A DNA stretch of 64,000 nt from Cellulomonas humilata (lineage in GTDB: Bacteria; Actinomycetota; Actinomycetes; Actinomycetales; Cellulomonadaceae): positions 1,116,001 through 1,180,000 of the forward strand of contig NZ_JAUSVB010000001.1 of NCBI RefSeq assembly GCF_030814415.1. Reading direction: 5' to 3'. The notes beneath the pieces are model-generated. The model was not told the DNA's origin. It ran no database searches and saw nothing but the letters and a program-made list of their open reading frames with translations. Both the position numbers and the translations under genes were made by a program. How positions within the stretch are numbered: the stretch's first letter is position 1; every line of letters starts with the position of its first letter. Shown here one piece after another: positions 52,124 through 59,904 of this stretch.

Positions 52124-53331
52124 GCGTCATTCCCCTCGGCCGGGTCAGCGAGGGTCGGGAACGACCGTCGTGCCACGACGATGACCACCAGGCTCACCGC
52201 CAGGAGCCCGGCGCCGACGTACGGCAGGGCGCCGAGGCCGGGGCCGACGAGCACGAGTCCGCCGAGCGCCGCGCCGCCGCCGATCCCGATGTTCGCGGTC
52301 GAGTTGACCAGCGCGCCGATGATGTCGGGCGAGGCGCCGCGGGTGCGGATGGCGGCGGTCTGGAACACGGACGCCATCGCGCCGAACGCCCCGGACCACA
52401 CGGCGGCGGCGACGAGGACGCCGACCCGCGACGGGAAGGCGACGCCGAGCGCCAGCAGGCCGAGGGCCATGACGGCGTGCACGACGAGGGTGCCGCGACG
52501 CGGGTTGCGGTCGAGCGAGAGGGCGGCGTACGCGGTGCCGACGAGGCCGACGGCGCCGAGGCCGAGGAGGACGGGACCGACGGCGGTCTCGGCGAGGCCG
52601 GTCGCGAGCAGGATGACCGACACGTACGTGTAGACCGTGTACTGCGCCAGGTAGGTGAGCGTGTTGGCGCTCGACACGATGCCGAGCCGTCGGCGACGGT
52701 CGGTGCGGGTGTGGTCGGCGTGGGGCGCGTCGTCGCCGGAGACCGGTGGGAGCAGGGTGGCGACGAGGATCGTGGCCAGCGCGCACCCGGCGGCGAGCAC
52801 CAGGAACCCGTTGCGCCAGCCGACGGCGATGCCCAGCGCAGTGGACAGCGGCACGCCGAGCACGAGCCCGGCGGACGCCCCGGCGGTGACCAGGGCGAGC
52901 GCGCGGCCGGTGACCTGCGGGAGCACCAGCCGGGACGCGTAGCCGATGCTCAGGGAGAAGAAGAGCGCGTGCGCGATGCCACCGACGGCGCGCCCGGCGG
53001 CGACGAGGCCGAACGACGGCGCGATCCCGACAAGCGCATTGCTGACCGTGTAGGCGACCAGGGTCACCAGGAGCAGTCCCTTGCGGGGCAGCCGCCGGGT
53101 GCCCAGGGTCAGGGGGATCGCGAGCGCCGCCACCATGAACGCGTACACGGTGACCAGCAGCCCGGCGACGGACTCGGTGACCTCCAGGTCGGTGCTGATC
53201 TGCGGCAGCAGCCCGACGGGGACCAGCTCGGTGGTGATTGCGACGAACGTCGCCAGCGTGAGGGCGACCAGCCCACCGGCGGCCTCGCGGACCGTCCCCG
53301 GGCGCCAGGTGGTCTGCTCGGTGCGGGTCAC
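52120..53331 (-). CDS. MFS transporter, DHA1/AraJ-like
   Basis: This 403-residue protein has twelve hydrophobic helices and the DHA1-type loop 2-3 motif (LTLGTRRLPRKGLL). An early FVAITTELVPVGLLPQISTDL matches the AraJ/sugar-efflux-like group. GTG at 53331 is the plausible start; upstream translation would enter the acetyltransferase gene region in another frame. It is the first gene of a two-exporter operon with LysE 1. Confidence 0.9.
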   Translation of the reverse strand: MTRTEQTTWRPGTVREAAGGLVALTLATFVAITTELVPVGLLPQISTDLEVTESVAGLLVTVYAFMVAALAIPLTLGTRRLPRKGLLLVTLVAYTVSNALVGIAPSFGLVAAGRAVGGIAHALFFSLSIGYASRLVLPQVTGRALALVTAGASAGLVLGVPLSTALGIAVGWRNGFLVLAAGCALATILVATLLPPVSGDDAPHADHTRTDRRRRLGIVSSANTLTYLAQYTVYTYVSVILLATGLAETAVGPVLLGLGAVGLVGTAYAALSLDRNPRRGTLVVHAVMALGLLALGVAFPSRVGVLVAAAVWSGAFGAMASVFQTAAIRTRGASPDIIGALVNSTANIGIGGGAALGGLVLVGPGLGALPYVGAGLLAVSLVVIVVARRSFPTLADPAEGNDA

Positions 53332-53362
53332 GTGCGCATGCTCGCACGCACCTCGGACAGCC

Positions 53363-54427
53363 TCACAGAGGCCGCTGCCACTCCGCGTCGACGCTGGCCT
53401 GCCGGAAGCCGAGCGCCACGTTGATGGCCAGCATGTGCGCGTTCTCCTGCGCGTTCCACGTGTGGATGCGCTCGGCGTCCGGGCGAACAGTCGCGAGCTC
53501 GTCGAGGACCGCGATCTTCGCGAGCATCCCGAGCCCGTGGCCACGGTGCTCACGCAGCACCAGGGTGTCGCCCTGGTACACGACGGCCGGCCTGTCCAGC
53601 GGGTACCTGACCTCCGAGAAGCCGGCCAACGTGCCGGTGGGCACGTGCTCGACGACGGCCACCAGGAACCCGTGCCCGCGGCGGTGGATGTCGGCGCCGT
53701 CGGCGAGGACACGCTCGGCGTCCCAGGGGTCCTCGGTGAGCTCGAGCCCGGCGGACGGGGCGTCGGTGCTCATCCGCGTCCTGAGGACGGCGAGGCCGTC
53801 GAGCCACTGCGTGGCGAACTCGTCCTTCATCAGGTGGACGCGGTAGTCGCTGCCGGGATCGGACCGGAGGTGGTCGACGGTGACCGGCAGGTCGAGCACC
53901 GAGTGCCGGACCACCTGCTCGAGCGTGAACCCGCGGGAGAGCGCGAACCGGGTGGCGTCGTCGTGCGCGGGGATCCGGCCGCTGCCGGTGGGGGACTCGA
54001 GGGCGTCCGGTCCGGGGGGTGGCTCGGTCCGGTAGGAGGAGTCGGAGATGACGGTGCGGCGTCCGGCCGCCCGGGCGAGGTCGATGCCGGCGTCCCAGAG
54101 CGCCGACCCGATGCCGCGTCGTCGCCAGTCGGGGTGCACGCCGACGTAGACGACAGCCAGGTGCGCGTTGCCCACCAGCGGCAGGCCGACCATGGCCCGG
54201 CCGACCACGGACCCGGGGACGCGTGGCGACCCGGCAGGGACGGCGACGAGCCGGTGCACCGTGCGGTGGGGCTCGGTGAGCGTCGCGCGCGTGGTGGGGA
54301 CGTCGAGCGAGAAGTCGGTCGAGCCGTGGATCGCGACGTCGACGGCGTCGCCGACGAGGACCGTCCCCTCCACGGTCCAGGCGTCGGGGTGGTCCGGGTC
54401 CGCGGGGACGTGCACGAGGTCGACCAT
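53363..54427 (-). CDS. tandem GNAT-domain acetyltransferase
   Basis: This 354-residue protein contains two GNAT domains. The first has acetyl-CoA motif A at VYVGVHPDWRRRGIGSALW (about residues 93-111); the second has LVLREHRGHGLGMLAKIAVL (about 290-310) and the closing NVALGFRQ. The tandem arrangement recalls mycothiol synthase and related proteins, but MshD is a different sequence and the acceptor is unknown. Confidence 0.9.
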   Translation of the reverse strand: MVDLVHVPADPDHPDAWTVEGTVLVGDAVDVAIHGSTDFSLDVPTTRATLTEPHRTVHRLVAVPAGSPRVPGSVVGRAMVGLPLVGNAHLAVVYVGVHPDWRRRGIGSALWDAGIDLARAAGRRTVISDSSYRTEPPPGPDALESPTGSGRIPAHDDATRFALSRGFTLEQVVRHSVLDLPVTVDHLRSDPGSDYRVHLMKDEFATQWLDGLAVLRTRMSTDAPSAGLELTEDPWDAERVLADGADIHRRGHGFLVAVVEHVPTGTLAGFSEVRYPLDRPAVVYQGDTLVLREHRGHGLGMLAKIAVLDELATVRPDAERIHTWNAQENAHMLAINVALGFRQASVDAEWQRPL

Positions 54428-54465
54428 CGGGTCAGCCTCGCGCGCCGTCCCCGCGGCGGGCAACG

Positions 54466-54882
54466 TCAATCCCTCAGCGCGCGCAGCGCGAGCACCACGA
54501 CGGGGACCAGGGCCAGGTGGCAGCAGGCGAGCGTGATCGTGCTGGCGGTGTCGAGGTCGGCCGGGATCGTCATGAGGAAGATCGTCGCGACGGCGAGCAC
54601 CGGGGCGATGACCAGTGCGGTGGGCAGCACCCAGCTCATGCGTCGGCGCAGGAGTGCCACGAGCGTCAGCCCGACGAGCAGCGGCACCGCTGTGAACCCG
54701 GCCACGGTGATCGCGGAGACGGTCGCCGGGCCGGTGCTCGCGGTGAAGTCGAACGTGGCGCCGGCGGCCCGCCCGACCGCGTAGGTCGCGAGATTGACGA
54801 CGACCGCGAGGATCACGGCGCCGCCGACCACGACCCACGCCGGCCGGGTGCGGACGGCCGTCTCGGTGGCGGTGGCTGTCAC
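54466..54882 (-). CDS. DUF6069-like small membrane protein
   Basis: This 138-residue protein has four hydrophobic helices (PAWVVVGGAVILAVVVNLATYAV, AITVAGFTAVPLLVGLTLVALL, VLPTALVIAPVLAVATIFLM and LACCHLALVPVVVLALRAL). It is the third gene of an ArsR-SRPBCC operon, its start overlapping the SRPBCC stop (ATGA). Function unknown. Confidence 0.82.
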   Translation of the reverse strand: MTATATETAVRTRPAWVVVGGAVILAVVVNLATYAVGRAAGATFDFTASTGPATVSAITVAGFTAVPLLVGLTLVALLRRRMSWVLPTALVIAPVLAVATIFLMTIPADLDTASTITLACCHLALVPVVVLALRALRD

Positions 54883-55334
54883 GCCCGGACCAGGTACGCC
54901 GCGATGCGGTCGAACGCGCCGTTCCAGGCGTGCTCGGCGAAGAAGTCGCGCATCTCGACCGACGGGAACCCGGTCTGCACGACGGACATGAGCGTGGCGT
55001 CGCCCTGCGCCTCGAACGTGACCTCGACGTGCGTGGTCATCGTCATGCCGTCGGGGCTGCTGCCGGAGGACTCGGTGACGAGGCGGTGCGGGCGGTCGAT
55101 GACCAGGAACGTCTGCGTCTCCCGGAAGAGCTGGTCGCGGTTCGGCCCCCAGACGGCGGTCTGCTGGCCGCCGACGCGCAGATCGACCTCGATCTCGACG
55201 ACGCCGGGCTCCTCGTCGAGGATCGAGAACCAGATCTTCTGCTTCTCGGCGTCGGTGTAGGCGTCGAACACCTGCTCCGGGGTGGCGGGCAGGACGCGCT
55301 GGGTGCGCAGCTCGAGGGTGGTGTCGGTGGTCAT
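54879..55334 (-). CDS. SRPBCC (AHSA1-type) protein 3
   Basis: This 151-residue protein shows RVLPATPEQVFDAYTDAEKQKIWFS, then DLRVGGQQTAVWGPNRD, and the C-terminal helix EHAWNGAFDRIAAYL. It is linked by 4-bp overlaps to the ArsR gene before it and the DUF6069 gene after it, repeating the ArsR-SRPBCC theme at 33 kb. Confidence 0.9.
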   Translation of the reverse strand: MTTDTTLELRTQRVLPATPEQVFDAYTDAEKQKIWFSILDEEPGVVEIEVDLRVGGQQTAVWGPNRDQLFRETQTFLVIDRPHRLVTESSGSSPDGMTMTTHVEVTFEAQGDATLMSVVQTGFPSVEMRDFFAEHAWNGAFDRIAAYLVRA

Positions 55335-55666
55335 TGGTCCGTGCCTTTCTGCAGGGTGAAGTAGGCCTCGAGACCGTCGAGCCGACGCTCCCAGAGCCGC
55401 TGGTAGAAGGAGATCCAGGCCATGGCGTCGTCCAGCCGTTCTTCGCCGAGGCGGCACTGCCGGGACCGTCCGACCTTCTCGGTGCGGACGAGGCCGGCGT
55501 CCTCGAGGACCCGTACGTGCTTGGTCATGCCGGTGAGGGTCATCCCGTGCGGCTCGGCGAGCTCCCCGATGCTGGCGGGGCCCTCTCCGAGCCGGGTGAG
55601 GATGTCGCGCCGGGTCGAGTCGGCCAGGGCCGAGTAGATCCGGTCGAGGGTGTCATGCTGAACCAT
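55331..55666 (-). CDS. ArsR-family regulator (leaderless)
   Basis: This 111-residue regulator shows IYSALADSTRRDILTRLGEGPASIGELAEPHGMTLTGMTKHVRVLEDAGLV and a wing GRSRQCRLGEERLD. No Cys metal site. ATG at 55666 is chosen because a -35/-10 pair (TTGCAC, 17 bp, TATGGT) places transcription at or next to it; an in-frame ATG at 55678 would lie inside the -10. A palindrome overlapping this start is the likely autoregulatory operator. Confidence 0.9.
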   Translation of the reverse strand: MVQHDTLDRIYSALADSTRRDILTRLGEGPASIGELAEPHGMTLTGMTKHVRVLEDAGLVRTEKVGRSRQCRLGEERLDDAMAWISFYQRLWERRLDGLEAYFTLQKGTDQ

Positions 55667-55702
55667 GTGGTTCACCATACGACACTGAACCGATTGGTGC
55701 AA
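55659..55702 (-). promoter_or_regulatory. ArsR promoter with overlapping operator half-sites
   Basis: On the minus strand TTGCAC (55702-55697), a 17-bp spacer and TATGGT (55679-55674) form a promoter, with 7 bases to the ATG. Half-sites TGAACC and GGTTCA occur as a perfect 6-4-6 palindrome at 55659-55674, with a third TGAACC at 55686-55691. Confidence 0.65.
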
Positions 55703-55712
55703 TGACGGAACG

Positions 55713-55718
55713 TAGGAT
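55713..55718 (+). promoter_or_regulatory. -10 of leaderless promoter
   Basis: TAGGAT is followed by 6 bases and then the GTG at 55725; there is no Shine-Dalgarno. Confidence 0.4.
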
Positions 55719-55724
55719 CAGGGG

Positions 55725-56087
55725 GTGCGAGCGATCAGAGGCAAGGTCGGCGTCGTCGCGGCCCTCGTGCTCGCGGTGGCGCTGGCGCTGTCGGCGCTCG
55801 CGGGGCTCGGCACGCGGCCGACCGGGATCCCCGACGAGGGACCGTGGGCGATCGCGCTCTCCTACCCCGAGGGCGACTGGAGCAGCTGCCTCGACGACCC
55901 GGCGATGGCCGAGGCGCTGATGTCGTCGGACCTCCCGGTGTCCCGGGTCGTGGCGCCGTCGGCTCCGGGCGCGACCGAGGCGGACGTCCGCCGCGTCGTC
56001 GACTGCCTGTCCGCCTCGATGACGGGCGGGACGATCGAGGTGGGCCAGACCGGCGGGGTCGTCGAGGACGGCACGGTCAGCGGCTAG
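55725..56087 (+). CDS. small membrane-anchored or secreted hypothetical protein
   Basis: This 120-residue protein begins with a basic N-terminus and one hydrophobic helix (VGVVAALVLAVALALSALAGL), a probable signal anchor, followed by an acidic soluble part. Two Cys (SSCLDD, VDCLSA) in the mature region could form a disulfide outside the cell. No family is recognised. The leaderless promoter directly upstream supports the GTG. Its 3' end overlaps an acetyltransferase remnant on the other strand. Confidence 0.6.
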   Translation: MRAIRGKVGVVAALVLAVALALSALAGLGTRPTGIPDEGPWAIALSYPEGDWSSCLDDPAMAEALMSSDLPVSRVVAPSAPGATEADVRRVVDCLSASMTGGTIEVGQTGGVVEDGTVSG

Positions 56088-56363
56088 AGAGCAGCCACAC
56101 GATCTCGCCCGCCTCGTCGACCGTCCCGCGGCCCACGATGATCGCGCAGTACCCGAGGGCCTCGTCGTCGTCGCGACGCCGCAGCACCAGGGCGCCGATC
56201 CCGAGCGTGTCCACGACCATCGCCATGGCGGCGATCCGCTCGCGCGCGTCGTCGACCGTGAAGGTCCCGATCCCGCGCGTGGTCAGCAGCTCCGCGAACC
56301 AGGGAGCGTCGGACTCGACCTCGGGCGTGAGGACCGCCGCTCGGTCTCCAGACGCAGCGGCAT
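56077..56363 (-). pseudogene. frameshifted, truncated GNAT acetyltransferase remnant
   Basis: The minus strand starts like a RimJ/RimL GNAT (ATG at 56363, MPLRLETER), then loses frame. In the frame shifted by one base the expected continuation appears (VLTPEVESDAPWFAELLTTRG, ALVLRRRDDDEALGYCAIIVGRG). It ends at a stop around EIVWLLSSR, before the acetyl-CoA motif. The shifted frame has no start codon of its own until well inside. It therefore looks like the decayed N-terminal half of a gene. Confidence 0.7.
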
Positions 56364-56377
56364 CGGCGCCTAGCCGG

Positions 56378-56989
56378 TCACCGGTCGGTCAGGGCGAGCT
56401 TGGCGCCGAGGGCGACGAACGCTCCCGCGAACGTCCGCCGCATCCACAGGACCACGCGCGGGCGGGAGACCACCTGAGACCGCACGGCGGCCGCGAACGC
56501 GCCGTAGACGGCGAACACGACGAACGTCATCGACATGAACACCCCGCTGAGGGCCGTCATGTGCAGGAGCGCGCCGGGCTCGTCGGGGTGCACGAACTGT
56601 GGCAGGAACGCGAAGAAGAAGATCGTCAGCTTGGGGTTGAGCACGTTGAGCAGCACGGCGGACCAGATGACGCGTCCGGCCGAGAGCGGTTCGGTCTGCC
56701 CGCTGACGACGATCTCCGACCGGTCCCGCCACATCCGCACCGCCATGTACAGCAGGTACGCGACGCCCAGGAGCTTCAGCGTCTGGAACGCGACCGCGCT
56801 GGCGTTGAGCACCGCGGCGAGCCCGGTCATCGCGGCGACGACGTGCGGCACGATGCCGAGCGTGCAGCCGAAGGCCGCGACCAGGCTGGCGCGCGTGCCG
56901 CGCGAGAGGCCGGCGCTCAGCGTGTAGATCACGCCGGTGCCGGGCGTCGCGACGATGACCAGGGTGGTCAGCAGGAAGGCCACGGACAT
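56378..56989 (-). CDS. LysE/RhtB-family exporter 2
   Basis: This 203-residue membrane protein has the LysE features TTLVIVATPGTGVIYTLSAGLSRGTRASLVAAFG and NVLNPKLTIFFFAFLPQFV. It is a paralogue of LysE 1 at 51.5-52.1 kb. The ATG at 56989 gives the family's usual N-terminus with only a weak GGGGCAG site; upstream reading would run into the NUDIX gene's frame. The remnant acetyltransferase begins 15 bp downstream. Confidence 0.9.
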   Translation of the reverse strand: MSVAFLLTTLVIVATPGTGVIYTLSAGLSRGTRASLVAAFGCTLGIVPHVVAAMTGLAAVLNASAVAFQTLKLLGVAYLLYMAVRMWRDRSEIVVSGQTEPLSAGRVIWSAVLLNVLNPKLTIFFFAFLPQFVHPDEPGALLHMTALSGVFMSMTFVVFAVYGAFAAAVRSQVVSRPRVVLWMRRTFAGAFVALGAKLALTDR

Positions 56990-57011
56990 GGCCAGCAGTC
57001 TGCCCCGCCGA

Positions 57012-57554
57012 CTACCCGGTGGCCAGGACCTCGTCGAGCACCGTCCGCAGCCGCACGGCGAAGTCGTCGGGCGCCCCGGCGGGTAGGTCGTCGACGTCGA
57101 ACCACGCCACCTGCTCGCTCTCGTCGCTGACGACGGGCACCGCGTCGGGCGACGCGTACGCCACGAACCCGACGTCCCAGTGCACGCGGCAGCGGCCGAA
57201 GGCGGACGACAGCTCGTGGCGGTGCACGTCGACGGGGAGCCGTCCTCCGGCGGCCAGCGAGGCGATCCCGCCCTCCTCCCGCGCCTCGCGGTACGCGGCA
57301 TCGGCCAGCGAGACGTCGCCGGGCTCCAGGTGCCCGCCCAGCTGCACCCAGAACTGACCCTTGCGGTGGAAGCAGAGCAGCACGCGTGACAGGTCCGGGG
57401 TGAGGACGAAGCAGCTGGCCGTCAGGTGCGCAGGGGCGAGCGAGCGGTCGACCGCAGCCGCTCCGGAGGCGGCGACGAACGCGCGGTACTCCTCCAGCAG
57501 AGCAGCCTGCGCGGGGTCGTGCGGCGTCCACTCGTCGAGCACGTCGGAGATCAC
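57012..57554 (-). CDS. NUDIX hydrolase
   Basis: This 180-residue protein contains the NUDIX box as GGHLEPGD followed by AAYREAREEGGI, with catalytic Glu residues intact (the first box Glu is Asp, with one extra residue, a common variant). An upstream VLLCFHRKGQFWVQLGG strand and a C-terminal AWFDVDDLP complete the fold. It probably hydrolyses a nucleoside-diphosphate derivative. The GTG is placed 6 bp after a TACGCT -10, suggesting a leaderless transcript diverging from the GNAT gene. Confidence 0.9.
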   Translation of the reverse strand: MISDVLDEWTPHDPAQAALLEEYRAFVAASGAAAVDRSLAPAHLTASCFVLTPDLSRVLLCFHRKGQFWVQLGGHLEPGDVSLADAAYREAREEGGIASLAAGGRLPVDVHRHELSSAFGRCRVHWDVGFVAYASPDAVPVVSDESEQVAWFDVDDLPAGAPDDFAVRLRTVLDEVLATG

Positions 57555-57576
57555 CGCGGAAGCGTACGGTGCCGTG
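57555..57576. promoter_or_regulatory. overlapping divergent leaderless promoters
   Basis: The sequence AGCGTACGGT (57561-57570) holds two -10 elements that share the central GTAC: TACGCT reading left and TACGGT reading right. Each is exactly 6 bases from a start codon (GTG at 57554 leftward, ATG at 57577 rightward). Only 22 bp separate the two genes. Confidence 0.6.
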
Positions 57577-58101
57577 ATGACGCTCGAACGCCGGACCGAA
57601 CGCCTGGTGATGCGCGCATGGCGGGAGGCGGACCTCGAGCCGTTCGCGGAGATGAACGCCGACCCCGAGGTGATGGAGTTCTTCCCGGGCATCCTGACCC
57701 GGGCAGCCAGCGACGCGCTCGCCGCCCGTGCGCAGGCGCGGCTCCGGGAGGACGGCTGGGGGCTGTGGGCGCTCGAGGTGGACGGCCGGTTCGCCGGGTT
57801 CACCGGTCTGGCGCGGCCGTCGTGGGACCGGTCGATGGTCGAGGTGGGCTGGCGGCTGCCGCGCTGGGCCTGGGGTCACGGGTACGCGACGGAGGCAGCG
57901 CGCGAGGCCCTGGCCGTCGGCTTCGACGATGTGGGTCTGGCGGAGATCGTCTCGTTCACCGCGGTGCCCAACGAGCGCTCCCAGGCGGTGATGCGTCGGA
58001 TCGGCATGACCCGGGACCTCGCCGGCGACTTCGACTACCCGACGATCCCCGAGGGGCACCCGATGCGGCGCTCGGTCCTGTACCGGATCACACGCCCCTG
58101 A
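57577..58101 (+). CDS. GNAT acetyltransferase, RimJ/RimL type
   Basis: This 174-residue protein has the full RimJ/RimL pattern: RTERLVMRAWREADLEPFAEMNADPEVMEFF, VGWRLPRWAWGHGYATEAAREAL (acetyl-CoA motif A), and AVPNERSQAVMRRIGM. The acceptor might be a protein N-terminus or a small amine. It diverges from the NUDIX gene by a shared -10 region and is followed by the lipid kinase after 37 bp. Confidence 0.92.
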   Translation: MTLERRTERLVMRAWREADLEPFAEMNADPEVMEFFPGILTRAASDALAARAQARLREDGWGLWALEVDGRFAGFTGLARPSWDRSMVEVGWRLPRWAWGHGYATEAAREALAVGFDDVGLAEIVSFTAVPNERSQAVMRRIGMTRDLAGDFDYPTIPEGHPMRRSVLYRITRP

Positions 58102-58138
58102 GTGGCCGGTCCCCGGCCCCCGGGACATACTCGCCACC

Positions 58139-59125
58139 GTGACGATCCCCCAGGACGCGACCACCCAGCCGGCTGCCGAGCAGCGTGACGGCCGCGGTCC
58201 TCTGCGGACCGCGGTGATCGTCAACCCGAACCGCGTGGAGGGCCTCGACGAGCTCCGCGCCGGCATCACGGACCAGCTGGCCGAGGCGGGCTGGCCCGAG
58301 CCGGCGTGGCTGGAGACGACGGCCGAGGACCCGGGCACCGGGCAGGCGGAGCAGGCGGTCGAGGACGGCGCTGCAGTCGTGTTCGTGGCGGGCGGCGACG
58401 GGACCGTGCGCGCGTGCATCGACGGGCTGGCGGGCACCCAGACGGCGCTCGCGATCCTGCCGGGCGGCACCGGCAACCTGCTGGCGACCAACCTGGGCGT
58501 CCCCACCGACACGATCGAGGGCGTGCAGCTGGCCCTGGACCGCGGGCGGCGCGTGGTGGACCTGGGCGAGGTCGAGGGCAAGACGTTCGCCGTCATGGCG
58601 GGCATGGGGCTCGATGCGGCGATGGTCGACGACGCCCCCACCAAGCTCAAGGCGGTGCTGGGCCCGGTCGCCTACGTGTTCTCGGCGCTCAAGCACCTCA
58701 ACGACGCGGAGATGAAGGTCGAGGTGCAGGTCGACGACTACCCGGTCCTGCGCCGCCGCGCCCGGACGGTGATCGTCGGCAACGTCGGACGCCTCCAGGG
58801 CGGGGTCAACCTGCTGCCCGACGCGGAGCCCGACAACGGCCAGATGGACGTCGCGGTCCTCGCCCCGCGCAACCTCGGGCACTGGATCCAGACGGCCTTC
58901 GGCGTGCTGCGGCCCGGGCGCCACAAGGTGCCGAACATGGAGGTGCTGCGGGGGTCGCGGATCACGGTGACCAGCGACCGGCCGCAGCCGCGCCAGCTGG
59001 ACGGCGACGTCATCGACGAGTCGACGACCCTCGACATCACGGTCCGCCCGGACGCCCTCTGGGTCTGCGTCTACCAGCCGGACACGTCCGAGGACCTGAC
59101 CGAGGGCTCCACCGAGGAGGACTAA
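58139..59125 (+). CDS. diacylglycerol/sphingosine kinase-family lipid kinase
   Basis: This 328-residue enzyme shows the DAGK catalytic domain: AVIVNPNRV, the nucleotide motif GGDGTVRA (residues 85-92), LPGGTGNLLATNLG, and a C-terminal beta-sandwich with DGDVIDEST. It phosphorylates a lipid such as diacylglycerol in a membrane-associated manner. A Pro/Gln-rich N-terminus precedes it. A CATACT sequence 7 bp before the GTG might be a leaderless -10. Its end overlaps the convergent acetyltransferase by 4 bp. Confidence 0.92.
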   Translation: MTIPQDATTQPAAEQRDGRGPLRTAVIVNPNRVEGLDELRAGITDQLAEAGWPEPAWLETTAEDPGTGQAEQAVEDGAAVVFVAGGDGTVRACIDGLAGTQTALAILPGGTGNLLATNLGVPTDTIEGVQLALDRGRRVVDLGEVEGKTFAVMAGMGLDAAMVDDAPTKLKAVLGPVAYVFSALKHLNDAEMKVEVQVDDYPVLRRRARTVIVGNVGRLQGGVNLLPDAEPDNGQMDVAVLAPRNLGHWIQTAFGVLRPGRHKVPNMEVLRGSRITVTSDRPQPRQLDGDVIDESTTLDITVRPDALWVCVYQPDTSEDLTEGSTEED

Positions 59126-59904
59126 CGGTCGACGAGCCCAGCCACCTGGTCGGCGCTCAGAGGCAGGCCGAGGTCGCGGAGCACGTCGCCCAGCTCGGCG
59201 TCGCCGACCGCGCGGTCCTCGACCTTGCCGGTGGGCGTCTCGACGGTGAGCCGACGCCCGATCAGGCTGCGCACCCGCGCCTCCTCCTTGCGGATCACCA
59301 CGAGGTTCAGCACGAACCGGGACGTCGGTCGGTGCGACGTCGCGAAGTTGGCGACCTCGACGTCGGCCAGGTAGGTGGTCTCGGGCGGGATCGTGTAGTG
59401 GGTCTGCCAGGCACCGTCGTGGAGCTCGTGCAGCTGCCAGGAGCCGTCGTCGAGGCGGACGGTCCGGAACGTCCAGGCGCCCTGGTGCGAGACGGACCCG
59501 TCGACGAGCGGGACGGGTTCGAGGAGCCCCGAGCCGAACCCGGTGTCGGCGAGCCAGCGACCGTCCACCACCACGACGAGGTGCGAGCGCGGCCGGGCGA
59601 CCACCGCGGGGTCGCCGATGCGGGCCAGTCGCCGCTCGACGGTGTGGCCGAGCCGTTCGAGCGCGGCGGCGAGCAGGATGCCGTGCTCGTAGCAGTAGCC
59701 CCCGCGGCGGGCGTCGACGAGCTTGGCCTGGACGTCGGGCAGGTCGACGCTGACCCCGACCCCGAGCTGCACGTCGAGGTTCTCGAACGGGATCGCGGCG
59801 AGGTGGGCCCGGTGGATCGCGGCGAGCGGGTCACCCGGGCCGGCGCCGATCCTGGCCAGGTAGGCGTCGAGGTCGAGGCGGTCGACGCCCCACGGGTCCG
59901 TCAC
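59122..59904 (-). CDS. arylamine N-acetyltransferase
   Basis: This 260-residue enzyme has the NAT catalytic triad in order: Cys71 in RRGGYCYEHG, His108 in RPRSHLVVV and Asp120 in LADTGFGSG. Acetyl-CoA first acylates the Cys, then the acetyl group passes to an aromatic amine or hydrazine. The early IPFENLDVQLG matches the family. It is the last of three genes (APC permease, USP, NAT) linked by 4-bp overlaps. Confidence 0.93.
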   Translation of the reverse strand: MTDPWGVDRLDLDAYLARIGAGPGDPLAAIHRAHLAAIPFENLDVQLGVGVSVDLPDVQAKLVDARRGGYCYEHGILLAAALERLGHTVERRLARIGDPAVVARPRSHLVVVVDGRWLADTGFGSGLLEPVPLVDGSVSHQGAWTFRTVRLDDGSWQLHELHDGAWQTHYTIPPETTYLADVEVANFATSHRPTSRFVLNLVVIRKEEARVRSLIGRRLTVETPTGKVEDRAVGDAELGDVLRDLGLPLSADQVAGLVDR

